From Hymenobacter fodinae (GTDB taxonomy: Bacteria > Bacteroidota > Bacteroidia > Cytophagales > Hymenobacteraceae): a DNA stretch of 64,000 nt. The position numbers and the translations under genes were made by a program. The stretch lies in NCBI RefSeq assembly GCF_004745825.1, contig NZ_SRLA01000006.1, forward strand, positions 124,001 through 188,000, in the 5' to 3' direction. This document shows positions 1 through 8,139 of the stretch, piece after piece (position 1 is the first letter of the stretch; every line of letters starts with the position of its first letter). The notes beneath the pieces were generated by a model. That model saw nothing but the letters and a program-made list of their open reading frames with translations, made no database searches and was not told where the DNA came from.

Positions 1-1
1 C

Positions 2-505
2 AACATTGTACTGGGTCAAAACCGGGCTAATGCCGCTTACAACTACCTGAAGAAGTCGGGGGTAGGCGAAACCCGCATGGTAACTGTGAGCTACGGTGAG
101 CGTCGTCCGGCTGCGCCGAACGATTCGCCCGAAAACATGCAGCTGAACCGCCGCGTTGAGTTCCGCGTGATTTTGAAAGAAGGCGAAACGATGCCTCAGT
201 TCAACACCGGTACGGGTACTGGCACGGGCACAGGAACTAGCGGTACTACTGGTACCAGCACTTCCAGCAGCTCTAACAGCTCAACCCGCACCACGGTGCC
301 GTTGGCCCCAGGTAAGAGCAAAGCCAAACTGCCCGATGGTACCAAGGTGAAAACCAAGGTAGACGAGGACAGCGACAAAGTAAAAGTGAAAACCAAAGGC
401 GCCAACGACGAGAAAAGCAAGACCGTAACGAAAGACGGTACTATTGACTCGAAAGTGAAAGAAGCCGACGGCGCGAAGACCAAAGTGAAGACCGACAACG
501 ACTAA
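2..505 (+). CDS. OmpA-family outer membrane/peptidoglycan-binding protein, C-terminal part
   Basis: The reading frame enters from the left edge, so the N-terminus is missing; 167 residues are visible. The first part (NIVLGQNRANAAYNYLKKSG, then YGERRPAAPN and NRRVEFRVI) matches the end of an OmpA C-terminal domain, which binds peptidoglycan in the periplasm and anchors the outer membrane. The conserved NRRVEF motif closes the domain. After it comes a TG-repeat and serine-rich linker, then a Lys/Thr/Val/Asp-rich tail with repeated KTKVK units that is not part of the OmpA fold. A strong hairpin terminator follows directly. What lies upstream (porin barrel, TPR or lipoprotein part) cannot be seen. 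Family call is firm; the tail has no recognised function. Confidence 0.85.
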   Translation, partial: NIVLGQNRANAAYNYLKKSGVGETRMVTVSYGERRPAAPNDSPENMQLNRRVEFRVILKEGETMPQFNTGTGTGTGTGTSGTTGTSTSSSSNSSTRTTVPLAPGKSKAKLPDGTKVKTKVDEDSDKVKVKTKGANDEKSKTVTKDGTIDSKVKEADGAKTKVKTDND

Positions 506-524
506 TCGTCTTAAGGTCAAGCCA

Positions 525-561
525 AAAACGGGTCGGGCATATTGCCCGACCCGTTTTTTTT
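525..561 (+). terminator. Rho-independent terminator after the OmpA-like gene
   Basis: Arms AACGGGTCGGGCA and TGCCCGACCCGTT pair around a short loop and are followed by a T-run. It lies about 20 bases after the stop codon. Confidence 0.85.
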
Positions 562-634
562 CAACATAATGCCGGGGTTGGCGTTATGATGAAACAATTT
601 TGCCCTTGTTTTGCCGTTCTTCGCATTAAGCACT

Positions 635-1363
635 ATGGCCGTAGTACCCTACAAAGACGACACCGCCGGCAAGAAGTCGCAGGTGGCGCACATGTTCAAC
701 AGCATTGCTGGTAAGTACGATTTCCTGAACCACTTTCTGAGTGCAGGCACTGATATTTACTGGCGCCGCAAGGCCGTGAGTGAGCTAAAGCAGCTACGGC
801 CAGCTCGTATCTTGGATATTGCTACCGGTACAGCTGATTTTGCAATTGAGACGTTGCGCGCGGCGGCTCCTGATGCCAAGGTCACCGGTGTTGACATCTC
901 GGAGGGCATGCTGGACGTAGGGCGGCGTAAGCTGGAAGCCAAAGGGCTCAGCAACCGTATCCAGCTGGAGCTAGGTGATTCTGAAAACCTGCCCTTCGCC
1001 GACAATGAGTTTGACGCAGTTACCGCCTCATTTGGGGTGCGCAACTTCGAGAACTTAGAAAAAGGGTTAGCGGAAATGCGACGGGTGCTGAGGCCCGGAG
1101 GCAAGCTGGTAGTGTTGGAGTTTTCCAAGCCTACTGCCTTCCCGCTCAAACAGGCCTACAACTTTTACTTCCGGCAGATTTTGCCGGTGTTCGGTAAACT
1201 GATTTCAAAAGACAATTCTGCCTATACCTACCTGCCCGAATCGGTGCAGGCATTTCCGGATGGCCCCGACTTTTTGGCTATTCTGCGTAAGGTTGGCTTT
1301 ACCTCTCCTGCATGGCAACCCCTCACGTTCGGCATCAGCTCCATTTATACCGCACAAAAGTAA
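635..1363 (+). CDS. ubiE: Demethylmenaquinone methyltransferase (UbiE/MenG family)
   Basis: Class I SAM-dependent methyltransferase for the C-methylation that completes menaquinone, the respiratory quinone of Bacteroidota. The 242-residue protein has the family signature near the N-terminus (VAHMFNSIAGKYDFLNHFLS), the SAM-binding motif LDIATGTAD, the acidic residue of VTGVDISEGML, and the late family motif VLEFSKPTAFPLK. The ATG at 635 is preferred over an in-frame TTG at 611 because homologues begin just before the KVxxMF-type motif. The 3' end overlaps the start of porT by about 50 bases. Cofactor and fold come from family knowledge; the menaquinone rather than ubiquinone assignment is inferred from the phylum. 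Confidence 0.93.
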   Translation: MAVVPYKDDTAGKKSQVAHMFNSIAGKYDFLNHFLSAGTDIYWRRKAVSELKQLRPARILDIATGTADFAIETLRAAAPDAKVTGVDISEGMLDVGRRKLEAKGLSNRIQLELGDSENLPFADNEFDAVTASFGVRNFENLEKGLAEMRRVLRPGGKLVVLEFSKPTAFPLKQAYNFYFRQILPVFGKLISKDNSAYTYLPESVQAFPDGPDFLAILRKVGFTSPAWQPLTFGISSIYTAQK

Positions 1364-2130
1364 GCCGCTATGGCCTGCTCTTGTTGGCCGCCGCTACCCT
1401 TCCGCTTGCCGCTCAAGCGCAGAAAAAAAGCCGCAGCAGCGCTAGTCGCGGAAGAAACGGACAGGTAAAATCTGTTACAACGGAGAACCTCCCTGGCTAT
1501 GATAGCCGGCCATTACATCTAGGCCTCTACATCGCGCCGAACTTCTCACGCTACAACATTGAGCAGTCACCGGCTTATTTCAGTCAAGGGGTTTCGGCCA
1601 ACTCCATGATTAGCCCGGGACTGTCGGTAGGCTTTCTTGGCGATTTTCGGATTACCGATTATCTGACCTTCAACTTCGCGCCGGGCGTGAGCTTCATGAC
1701 GCGGCGGGTTGAGTTCAAGGAGTTGGGGTATAGCCCACAGGAATCGGAAGATCCGGAGCCAGGAAAAATTGTCAACCAGGAAATTGCCAGCACCCAGGTA
1801 GATCTGCCGTTGCTATTCAAGCTAAAATCAGAACGGCGGCGAAATACGCGGCTGTACATTGTGGGAGGGGTGAAACCCAACTTCAACATCGGCAACCGGC
1901 GCAAAGACCCGGAAGTGAACCTGCTGCAGGCGGCAAATTCCGACGTGGCCATTGAGTATGGGGTAGGCCTGGACTTGTTCTACCCATTCTTCAAGTTTTC
2001 ACCTGAACTTCGGTTTTCGCACGGGTTGAAAAATCTGTACACGCCCGCTAATGATGTGTATAGCCGCAGCCTGCAAAGCATGAAAACCAATACCGTGACG
2101 CTCTACCTGAATATCTGGTCGGGTCGCTAA
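1312..2130 (+). CDS. porT: PorT-like outer membrane beta-barrel protein (type IX secretion)
   Basis: A 272-residue protein with a signal peptide (hydrophobic YGLLLLAAATLPLAAQAQ) and a porin-like body: alternating strands, PLHLGLYIAPNFSRYNI, ITDYLTFNFAPGVSFMTRR, and an aromatic-ending C-terminus typical of outer membrane barrels. The pattern matches PorT/SprT, an outer membrane component of type IX secretion. Position immediately after ubiE is, as I recall, common in this phylum. The first ATG overlaps the end of ubiE by 52 bases and gives an n-region of about 20 residues; no other standard start lies before the hydrophobic segment, so the overlap is probably real. A general OMP_b-brl family protein is the alternative. 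Confidence 0.72.
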   Translation: MATPHVRHQLHLYRTKVSRYGLLLLAAATLPLAAQAQKKSRSSASRGRNGQVKSVTTENLPGYDSRPLHLGLYIAPNFSRYNIEQSPAYFSQGVSANSMISPGLSVGFLGDFRITDYLTFNFAPGVSFMTRRVEFKELGYSPQESEDPEPGKIVNQEIASTQVDLPLLFKLKSERRRNTRLYIVGGVKPNFNIGNRRKDPEVNLLQAANSDVAIEYGVGLDLFYPFFKFSPELRFSHGLKNLYTPANDVYSRSLQSMKTNTVTLYLNIWSGR

Positions 2131-2145
2131 CCGTTCTGCTCACAC

Positions 2146-2895
2146 ATGACTAAAACTGCATTCATCACCGGGGCTTCATCAGGCATTGGCAGGGCTACGG
2201 CCGTGGCGCTAGGCCACGCAGGTTTCCGGTTGGTGCTAACTGGCCGCCGCCGCGAACGGCTGGAAGAGTTGGCGCAAGAACTCAACAACGTACCTACGCA
2301 CCTATTGACGTTCGACGTGCGCGACCGGCAGGCAGTAGAAGCCGCTGTGCAAAGCTTACCCGCCGAGTTTCAAGATATTGATGTGCTTATTAATAATGCG
2401 GGTAACGCACATGGCCTAGCCCCCATTCAGGACGGCGACCCGCAGGACTGGGACGATATGATGGATGGCAACGTGAAAGGATTGCTGTATGTGAGCAAGG
2501 CTGTGCTGCCCAGCATGACCCGCCGCAACGTTGGGCACATCATCAACATTGGGTCTATTGCTGGGCACGAGACCTACGCCAACGGTAATGTGTACTGCGC
2601 ATCAAAAGCAGCTGTGGCGGCCCTCACAAAGGGAATGCGCCTCGATTTGCTACCCCATAACATTCGGGTGGCGGAAGTAAACCCAGGGGCCGTAGAAACC
2701 GAGTTTTCGCAGGTACGCTTTAAGGGTGATACTGCCCGTGCCGCTACAGTGTACCAAGGGTTCGAGCCGCTTAAGGCAGAAGACGTTGCCGAACTGATTC
2801 AGTTCATGGTAACCCGTCCGGCGCACGTCAACATTGCCGAAGTGCTCATTCTGCCCGCTGCACAGGCAGCGGCAACAGTCATTAAAAAAGCATAG
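2146..2895 (+). CDS. Short-chain dehydrogenase/reductase, YdfG-like
   Basis: NAD(P)-dependent oxidoreductase of the classical SDR type, 249 residues. The cofactor motif TGASSGIG is at residues 8-15, with GRRRERL after it suggesting NADPH preference; NNAG is near residue 85, the catalytic Ser lies in INIGSIAG, and Tyr150 and Lys154 lie in YCASK. NPGAVETEFS follows as in YdfG-type enzymes, which oxidise hydroxy acids such as L-allo-threonine or 3-hydroxypropionate or reduce malonic semialdehyde. Substrate is not readable from sequence. The gene starts 15 bases after porT and is followed by a very long hairpin shared with the convergent hydrolase gene. Confidence 0.88.
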   Translation: MTKTAFITGASSGIGRATAVALGHAGFRLVLTGRRRERLEELAQELNNVPTHLLTFDVRDRQAVEAAVQSLPAEFQDIDVLINNAGNAHGLAPIQDGDPQDWDDMMDGNVKGLLYVSKAVLPSMTRRNVGHIINIGSIAGHETYANGNVYCASKAAVAALTKGMRLDLLPHNIRVAEVNPGAVETEFSQVRFKGDTARAATVYQGFEPLKAEDVAELIQFMVTRPAHVNIAEVLILPAAQAAATVIKKA

Positions 2896-2903
2896 TTGCT
2901 TAT

Positions 2904-2969
2904 CCTTGTTGGCTAAAGCCACTGCGGCCCCGCTGTATAGCGGGGCCGCAGTGGCTTTAGCCAACAAGG
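2904..2969. terminator. 31-bp perfect inverted repeat between convergent genes
   Basis: Left arm 2904-2934 and right arm 2939-2969 are exact reverse complements (31 of 31) around loop GTAT. It occupies nearly the whole gap between the SDR gene and the convergent hydrolase, so a bidirectional terminator role is likely even though no T-run follows on either side. Confidence 0.75.
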
Positions 2970-2973
2970 CTTA

Positions 2974-3633
2974 CTACGCTAGGCCTGCCAGCTGACGCAA
3001 CACAGGTCCATTTAGCGTATGCTTACCTGCAAAGCTTACCACTTGCGGCTCTACTCCCAAGCCGCGTAAGAACGTGCGCTGCTGGGCTAACTGCTCGGGT
3101 TTGATAAACTCATCGTCGTCGCCACAGACGAGCGTTACGGGCAAGTCTTGAAGGAGGCGGGTGGCTACGGTAAAGTCCATGTCAGGAGGAAAGGCTCCCG
3201 CCCACAGAATAAGGTGCACGGGCCGGAATTGGGCCCGCGACAACCACCGGCTAACGGTAGCAGCCCCTTGCGAAAAGCCTAACACCGTTACTTGTGCATC
3301 AGCAGAGGCCTGATCAAGAAGGGTAGCTGCCAAGTGATTTAGGTAAGCTACGTAGTCGTCAATTTCCGTGAGGCGGTCTTCGCGTGTCATCCAGGTAGCA
3401 CCAACTCGGCCGCTGGTGCCCTGCAGGTAGAAGCGCGAAAGTCCTTCGGGTGCTACCACTACTAGGCTGGTGTCTGCCTCCGTCAGATGAGCAAAGTGCC
3501 GAATAAAGTAAGCAGCCAGCTGACCATACCCGTGGCAGACAATCCATATCCGCTGAGTTGCACTCGACAAGGTGCCTAATTGAGCGTAGCGTGCCGTGCG
3601 GGTTACCGACAGATGATGCTCTTGAGCAGCCAT
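2974..3633 (-). CDS. Alpha/beta hydrolase, phospholipase/carboxylesterase type
   Basis: A 219-residue cytosolic serine hydrolase resembling the YpfH/acyl-protein-thioesterase group. Nucleophile Ser121 sits in GFSQGAA, the acid is in GDDDEF (about residue 173), and the catalytic His is His205 in GKHTLNG. The N-terminal IVCHGYGQ supplies the oxyanion-hole region. No signal peptide is visible. It probably hydrolyses carboxyl esters or thioesters; the substrate is unknown. It is convergent with the SDR gene across a 31-bp inverted repeat. Its last codons contain an in-frame GGCCTAG motif just before the stop. Confidence 0.85.
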   Translation of the reverse strand: MAAQEHHLSVTRTARYAQLGTLSSATQRIWIVCHGYGQLAAYFIRHFAHLTEADTSLVVVAPEGLSRFYLQGTSGRVGATWMTREDRLTEIDDYVAYLNHLAATLLDQASADAQVTVLGFSQGAATVSRWLSRAQFRPVHLILWAGAFPPDMDFTVATRLLQDLPVTLVCGDDDEFIKPEQLAQQRTFLRGLGVEPQVVSFAGKHTLNGPVLRQLAGLA

Positions 3634-3791
3634 TCAAACAGGTTCTAGAGTAGTACTTTGCTGAGGTACAAGGTGCGTCTCAGCGGGCCCGCATAACTAG
3701 GGGCTTACGCAGCCGCTCGTCAACGTGTCCAGAATACACTCAGCCTGAATTAAGCTAGACCTGTGTCGCGGCAAAAGCAGGCGGTTACAGG

Positions 3792-4286
3792 TTACGCTTT
3801 GGGGGCAGGCAGGTCGTCGGCGCTAAAACCGAAGGGGAGCAGATCGGAGAGGGACTGGAAACGGTAGATGCTACCATTGGGGCCCTGTAGCAGCAGCGGA
3901 ATGGCCTGCTTTTGCCGGTATTCATACTCGGCCATAACTTGGCGGCAGGCCCCGCACGAAGAAACAGCTACAAAATCACCCTCGGCTGGTCGGGCAGCCA
4001 CAGCCATACCTATAATGTGACGCTCAGGTTGGGAAGCAGCAAGCCCAAAAAGGGCAGTACGCTCAGCACATAGGCCCGAGGGAAAAGCCGCGTTTTCTTG
4101 GTTAGTGCCCCGAAAAATTGTCCCATCATCCAGCAGTAAGGCAGCCCCCACGTGAAAGTGAGAGTAAGGGGCGTAAGCATGGTTGGTGGCAGCCCGGGCC
4201 GCCTGCCAGGTAGCTGCTTCAGCGGAAGAAAGTTCGGCTTCGGTGGTAACCTCAACAGTGATGTTCAGGTGAAGGGGATGGGCCAT
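3792..4286 (-). CDS. cdd: Cytidine deaminase
   Basis: Converts cytidine and deoxycytidine to uridine and deoxyuridine in pyrimidine salvage. The 164-residue protein carries the zinc site: Cys73 and catalytic Glu75 in GLCAERTALF, plus Cys111 and Cys114 in SCGACRQ. FHVGAAL and the Asn-Glu pair in TNQENAAFPS form the nucleoside pocket. Length fits the homotetrameric class with a short N-terminal extension. It stands alone between the hydrolase and the saccharopine dehydrogenase-like gene, which diverges from it. Confidence 0.95.
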   Translation of the reverse strand: MAHPLHLNITVEVTTEAELSSAEAATWQAARAATNHAYAPYSHFHVGAALLLDDGTIFRGTNQENAAFPSGLCAERTALFGLAASQPERHIIGMAVAARPAEGDFVAVSSCGACRQVMAEYEYRQKQAIPLLLQGPNGSIYRFQSLSDLLPFGFSADDLPAPKA

Positions 4287-4493
4287 TTACGGGGCAGCAA
4301 AGCGTTCCGAGACCGAATAGCGGCCCCGGTTGGTGGAAAGGGGCGGTGAATGTACTACAATTTCTTTAATCTGCAGCGTCCCACTCATACCATAAACTGG
4401 CCTAGCCCGGATGGTTGGCAGGTTTTTCCGATTATTGGGCTCGACTGTGAACCTCACGTCGTTTTGCTGCTTTCATCCCACCCATTGTTGTCC

Positions 4494-5858
4494 ATGCTTT
4501 ATCGCTTATTACTGCTTGGCGCCGGTCGCTCGGCGTCTTCGCTAATTCGTTACCTGCTTCAATACGCACCGCGGGAGAACTGGCACTTAACCGTTGCCGA
4601 TGTACATCCGTCGCACCTGAAACCAGTGCTAGAAGAGCACCCCCAGTACGCCCGCGCCGTAGCCTTCGATATTCAAGACGAAGCCCGGTTAGACGAGTTG
4701 GTGCAGGAGTCTGATCTGGTGATTTCCATGCTGCCAGCCCTCTTTCATCCTCAAGTAGCTCGTACCTGCCTGCGGTACAAACGCCATTTAGCCACGGCGA
4801 GCTACGTGAGCGAAGCCATCCGGGAGCTAAACCTGGAGGCCCAGCAGGCGGGCATCACGTTCCTCATGGAGTGTGGCCTAGACCCAGGCCTTGATCATAT
4901 GTCGGCTATGCAGGTCATTGACCACGTGCGGGCCCAGGGCGGACGAATCAGCAGCTTCAAATCGTACTGCGGTGGACTAATGGCTCCCGATTCAGAAGGT
5001 GATAATCCTTGGAAGTATAAGTTTACCTGGAACCCCCGTAACGTAGTGTTGGCTGGGCAGGGTACAGCTAAGTACAAGCAAGACGGGCAGTTGCGTTTTA
5101 TTCCTTACCAACAGCTATTTATCCAGACCGAAGCTCTAGCCGTAGCTGAGTATGGGCTGTTTGAAGGCTATGCCAACCGTGATTCGTTGAGCTACCGTGC
5201 GCCCTACGGTCTGGAAGATATTCCTACTATTCTGCGTGGCACGCTGCGGCGGCCGGGGTATTGCACCGCCTGGAATGCGCTAGTGCGGCTGGGCCTCACA
5301 GATGATTCGGGGCCGTTGGGTAACCCCGCCGAGATGACCTGGAAGGAACTAGTAAGTTCTTACCTACCCGTTTACCCTAATCCGCAGGCGTCCTTTTCGG
5401 CTCTGGTCGCCCAGCATCTAGGCCTAGCGCCCAACTCGCCAGAAATGCACCGCCTGCAGTGGTTAGGTTTGTTTTCTGACGAGCCCGTAGGCCTAGCCAA
5501 TGCCACCCCTGCTCAACTGCTGGAGCACCTGCTCACGCAGAAGTGGCGACTAGAGCCTACCGACCGTGATATGATTGTAATGCAGCACTTGTTTGAGTAC
5601 GAGCTAGAGGGCAAGCAGTACGTGCATACGTCGTCGTTGGTAGTACTTGGAGATGACAGCACCCACACAGCGATGGCGAAAACGGTGGGGCTGCCGCTGG
5701 GTATGGCCATCCGCCGCTTAGCGCGGGGTGAGGTGCAGCAACGAGGTGTGCTTATCCCAACTCAGGCTAACTTGTACGAGCCTATCTTAGCAGAACTCGC
5801 TGCTGACTATGGTATTCGGTTTCAGGAGGAAAAAAAGGCGGTAGGTATAGTCAGTTAA
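4494..5858 (+). CDS. Saccharopine dehydrogenase family protein
   Basis: A 454-residue NAD(P)-binding enzyme. The N-terminus MLYRLLLLGAGRSASSLIRYL is a Rossmann dinucleotide site; the body includes DLVISMLPALFHPQVA and MECGLDPGLDHMSAMQ, typical of saccharopine dehydrogenase (glutamate-forming) and carboxynorspermidine-type enzymes. In Bacteroidota such a gene is usually annotated in lysine metabolism, but I cannot separate lysine breakdown from polyamine-type reactions. The ATG at 4494 is chosen because it places the Rossmann strand at the N-terminus; an upstream ATG at 4350 would add 48 unrelated residues. No transporter or partner gene is adjacent. Confidence 0.85.
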   Translation: MLYRLLLLGAGRSASSLIRYLLQYAPRENWHLTVADVHPSHLKPVLEEHPQYARAVAFDIQDEARLDELVQESDLVISMLPALFHPQVARTCLRYKRHLATASYVSEAIRELNLEAQQAGITFLMECGLDPGLDHMSAMQVIDHVRAQGGRISSFKSYCGGLMAPDSEGDNPWKYKFTWNPRNVVLAGQGTAKYKQDGQLRFIPYQQLFIQTEALAVAEYGLFEGYANRDSLSYRAPYGLEDIPTILRGTLRRPGYCTAWNALVRLGLTDDSGPLGNPAEMTWKELVSSYLPVYPNPQASFSALVAQHLGLAPNSPEMHRLQWLGLFSDEPVGLANATPAQLLEHLLTQKWRLEPTDRDMIVMQHLFEYELEGKQYVHTSSLVVLGDDSTHTAMAKTVGLPLGMAIRRLARGEVQQRGVLIPTQANLYEPILAELAADYGIRFQEEKKAVGIVS

Positions 5859-6175
5859 AACCAAATAACCCGCCAGAATACAGTAGGCAGGCAGTGCTGT
5901 TGAATTCCTATTTTGAAAAAAAATCTCAATTTGATTTTATACCTACGGCATAAAGGTGTACTTTTATGCATAGTCATATAGAAGCATGCCTAATTCGTCG
6001 TGCTTTCTGCTTGATGTTAGAAAGGCTATCAAATAGAATTTTTTCAGCGTTTTCATTTAGAAAACGATACTCGCTCTACACACCTGTTGCATAAGAGCCG
6101 CACTGCGAAGTGCGGCTCTTCTTTTTTTATGCCTCAAATAGATTCGACGATTAGGGTCTTAAGTTGCTCTGGCCG
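5859..6175. other. Intergenic region, mostly featureless
   Basis: About 317 bases between the convergent saccharopine dehydrogenase-like and trmN6 genes. The first 230 bases are AT-richer than the surroundings and show no reading frame or repeat that I can support. The only clear element is the hairpin at 6093-6129. Confidence 0.6.
6093..6129 (+). terminator. Rho-independent terminator
   Basis: Arms AAGAGCCGCACT and AGTGCGGCTCTT pair around GCGA and are followed by CTTTTTTTA. It lies about 235 bases after the saccharopine dehydrogenase-like gene. Confidence 0.85.
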
Positions 6176-6898
6176 CTAAAGGGCCAAATAAAAAGGAGCT
6201 AACAAGTGCTTGAATTGGCCGGAATATTCTTCCGAGGCAGCTTCGTGCAAACAAAGTTCGTCGTCCTGCAAAATGGCTGTCATTCTGGAAAAGGCCGTGA
6301 TGTGGCGCAACGGTTTGCTGCTCGGTCGATGGCGCAATACTAGCCGGGAAGTGGGGTGTAGGCCACTTAAAGAAGCCTCGCTTTCAAAATGCTGCATCTC
6401 AGAAGGCGGTAGCAACACTGTTAAGGAGCCTGTTTTTTGCAGAAATTGACCTGCGAAGGCAGCCAGCTCCTGAAAAGTAAGTGAGTCGGGGGCGGCGTGG
6501 CGGGCCGTTGTGCGCTGTGCATCCGGAGAACGGAGTGAGTGCCGGAAAAAGGGCGGATTGCAGAGAATATGGTCAAATGCTTCCGGCTGATTGCTGGCAT
6601 ACTGGCCTAGCGACATGGCGTGCAACCTGAGGCGGTTGGCCCAGGGGCTGGCCTGAAAATTTGCCGCGGCCTGCGCCGCCGCCGAAGCATCTAGCTCAAC
6701 TGCTTCGATGTGGGCAGTGGGGTTGCGCTGAGCCGCCATAAGCGCCAGTAGGCCCGTGCCCGTTCCAATATCTAGAACCCTATGCGCGGTAGTTAGGTCA
6801 GCGGCGGCACCCAGTACGCAGGCATCGGTGCTGACTTTCATGCCGCACGCATCCTGCTCGATGCGAAACTGTTTGAACTGGAAGTAAGAGTTAGCCAT
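6176..6898 (-). CDS. trmN6: tRNA1(Val) (adenine(37)-N6)-methyltransferase
   Basis: SAM-dependent methyltransferase of the YfiC/TrmN6 family, 240 residues, which methylates A37 of tRNA(Val). The N-terminal motif FRFEQ-like (KQFRIEQDACGMKVSTDACVLG) is diagnostic of the family; the SAM motif VLDIGTGTGLLAL is at 41-53 and the N6-adenine catalytic motif NPPF at 114-117. It lies about 20 bases downstream of rnhA on the same strand, consistent with a short minus-strand transcription unit marC-rnhA-trmN6. Confidence 0.9.
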   Translation of the reverse strand: MANSYFQFKQFRIEQDACGMKVSTDACVLGAAADLTTAHRVLDIGTGTGLLALMAAQRNPTAHIEAVELDASAAAQAAANFQASPWANRLRLHAMSLGQYASNQPEAFDHILCNPPFFRHSLRSPDAQRTTARHAAPDSLTFQELAAFAGQFLQKTGSLTVLLPPSEMQHFESEASLSGLHPTSRLVLRHRPSSKPLRHITAFSRMTAILQDDELCLHEAASEEYSGQFKHLLAPFYLAL

Positions 6899-6919
6899 GC
6901 AGTAGCAAGCTTGACAGGC

Positions 6920-7387
6920 CTAGGCGCGTTTGGCTTCTATCAGTTCATATCCCTCGTCGATTAGGAGGGGACCATGCACGGCGCTGCGCACGGCTAACTG
7001 GTCGCAGCGTTCATTCTCGGGGTGGCCATTGTGGCCGCGTACCCATCGGAACTGCACGTTGCGCTGGCGGTACACTTTCACGAAGCGACGCCATAGGTCT
7101 TCATTGGCCTTCTTGCCAAAGTCAGGTTTGTTGAGCCACCCAAACACCCATTTCTTCTCTACGGCATCTACCACATACTTAGAGTCAGTAACGACCGTAA
7201 TGGGAAGCTCGGGGCGCGTAATGGCCTCTAGGCCTATAATTACCGCCAGCAGCTCCATGCGGTTATTAGTGGTCAGGCGGAATCCCTGGGTCAGTTCTTT
7301 TTCGTGCTGACCAAAACGTAAAATGGCACCGTAGCCACCGGGGCCCGGGTTGCCCCGGGAGGAGCCGTCGGTAAAGAGGTAGATCAT
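6920..7387 (-). CDS. rnhA: Ribonuclease HI
   Basis: Cleaves RNA in RNA-DNA hybrids in the cytosol. The 155-residue protein starts MIYLFTDGSS and carries the catalytic acids Asp7, Glu45 (NNRMELLAV) and Asp68 (VTDSKYV), plus the histidine and last Asp in RGHNGHPENERCD. The start at 7387 fits E. coli-type length; an in-frame upstream extension exists but has no homology-like features. It starts about 90 bases after the end of marC. Its stop codon TAG is embedded in a CTAGGCC motif. Confidence 0.94.
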   Translation of the reverse strand: MIYLFTDGSSRGNPGPGGYGAILRFGQHEKELTQGFRLTTNNRMELLAVIIGLEAITRPELPITVVTDSKYVVDAVEKKWVFGWLNKPDFGKKANEDLWRRFVKVYRQRNVQFRWVRGHNGHPENERCDQLAVRSAVHGPLLIDEGYELIEAKRA

Positions 7388-7478
7388 GTAGAAGGCAGGG
7401 GCTTGAGAGCTCCAACACTCAGGATCGTAGTTGATGTATAGCAACTCAAGTTCCCAAGCTCTAGGAGTCTCGTAGACC

Positions 7479-8039
7479 CTAAAAATTACTTTTAAACAAC
7501 TTGATGGCAATGGCCAGCAGTATCACGCCGAACACACGGCGCAGAATATCTTCGCCAGCTTTGCCCAGCTTGCGCTCAATCCAGGCGCTGCTTTTGAGCA
7601 CCAGATACACAAAGAGCAAGTTCACCAGCACGCCCGCTAGCACGTTGGGCAGTTGATACGCAGCCCGCAAGGAGAGCAGGGTGGTCATAGTGCCTGCGCC
7701 TACAATCAGCGGAAACGCCAGCGGCACAATGGAGCCTGAAGCCGCCAATGGGTTGTGCCGAAACAGTTCAATGCCAAGAATCATCTCCATGCCAATCAGG
7801 AAAATGATAATAGCACCCGCTAGGGCAAACGACTGGAAATCAACCCCGAATAAGGAGAGAATGCTCTGGCCCAGAAAAAGAAATACTACCATCAGAATGC
7901 CCGCGACCAGCGTGGCTTTCTCGGAGTGAATCTTGCCCTCTCGCTGCCGAATCTGAATGATAATCGGGATGGAGCCCAGAATATCAATCACGGCGAAAAG
8001 CGTGAGTGTGACAGAAGCAATTTCTTTCAGACTGAACAT
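7479..8039 (-). CDS. MarC family inner membrane protein
   Basis: A 186-residue polytopic membrane protein with about six hydrophobic segments. Family motifs visible are LTLFAVIDILGSIPI near the start, FLIGMEMILGIELF in the middle and PLAFPLIVGAGTMTTLL, which matches the MarC signature of a conserved Pro/Gly-rich stretch. The function of MarC proteins is unresolved; the old multidrug-resistance link was withdrawn. The start at 8039 (MFSLKEIASV) is chosen because the upstream extension is encoded by a repetitive inverted repeat. Confidence 0.88.
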   Translation of the reverse strand: MFSLKEIASVTLTLFAVIDILGSIPIIIQIRQREGKIHSEKATLVAGILMVVFLFLGQSILSLFGVDFQSFALAGAIIIFLIGMEMILGIELFRHNPLAASGSIVPLAFPLIVGAGTMTTLLSLRAAYQLPNVLAGVLVNLLFVYLVLKSSAWIERKLGKAGEDILRRVFGVILLAIAIKLFKSNF

Positions 8040-8045
8040 AACAAA

Positions 8046-8136
8046 GAGTGAGTAAGTGAATGAGTGATATAGTAGATGAGGTGACCTGTAGCGCCAGATC
8101 TTTCCCTCATTTACTCTATCACTCATTCACTCATTG
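8046..8136. repeat. Imperfect intergenic inverted repeat, purine-rich arm
   Basis: Left arm 8046-8081 and right arm 8105-8136 are about 85 percent complementary. The left arm is made of GAGTGA/AATGAGTGA units. It lies between the serC-like gene and marC on the same strand, so it may end serC transcription. Similar elements recur in the window. Confidence 0.65.
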
Positions 8137-8139
8137 ATT

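Noticed and set aside
203..260. GGYACNGG-type repeat as a phase-variable microsatellite
   Set aside because: The Thr-Gly codons vary (ACC, ACG, ACT, GGT, GGC), so there is no uniform repeat tract that would slip readily.
7388..7510. 41-residue N-terminal extension of RNase HI
   Set aside because: The RNase H fold begins at MIYLFTDGSS; the extension overlaps the end of marC and has no domain character.
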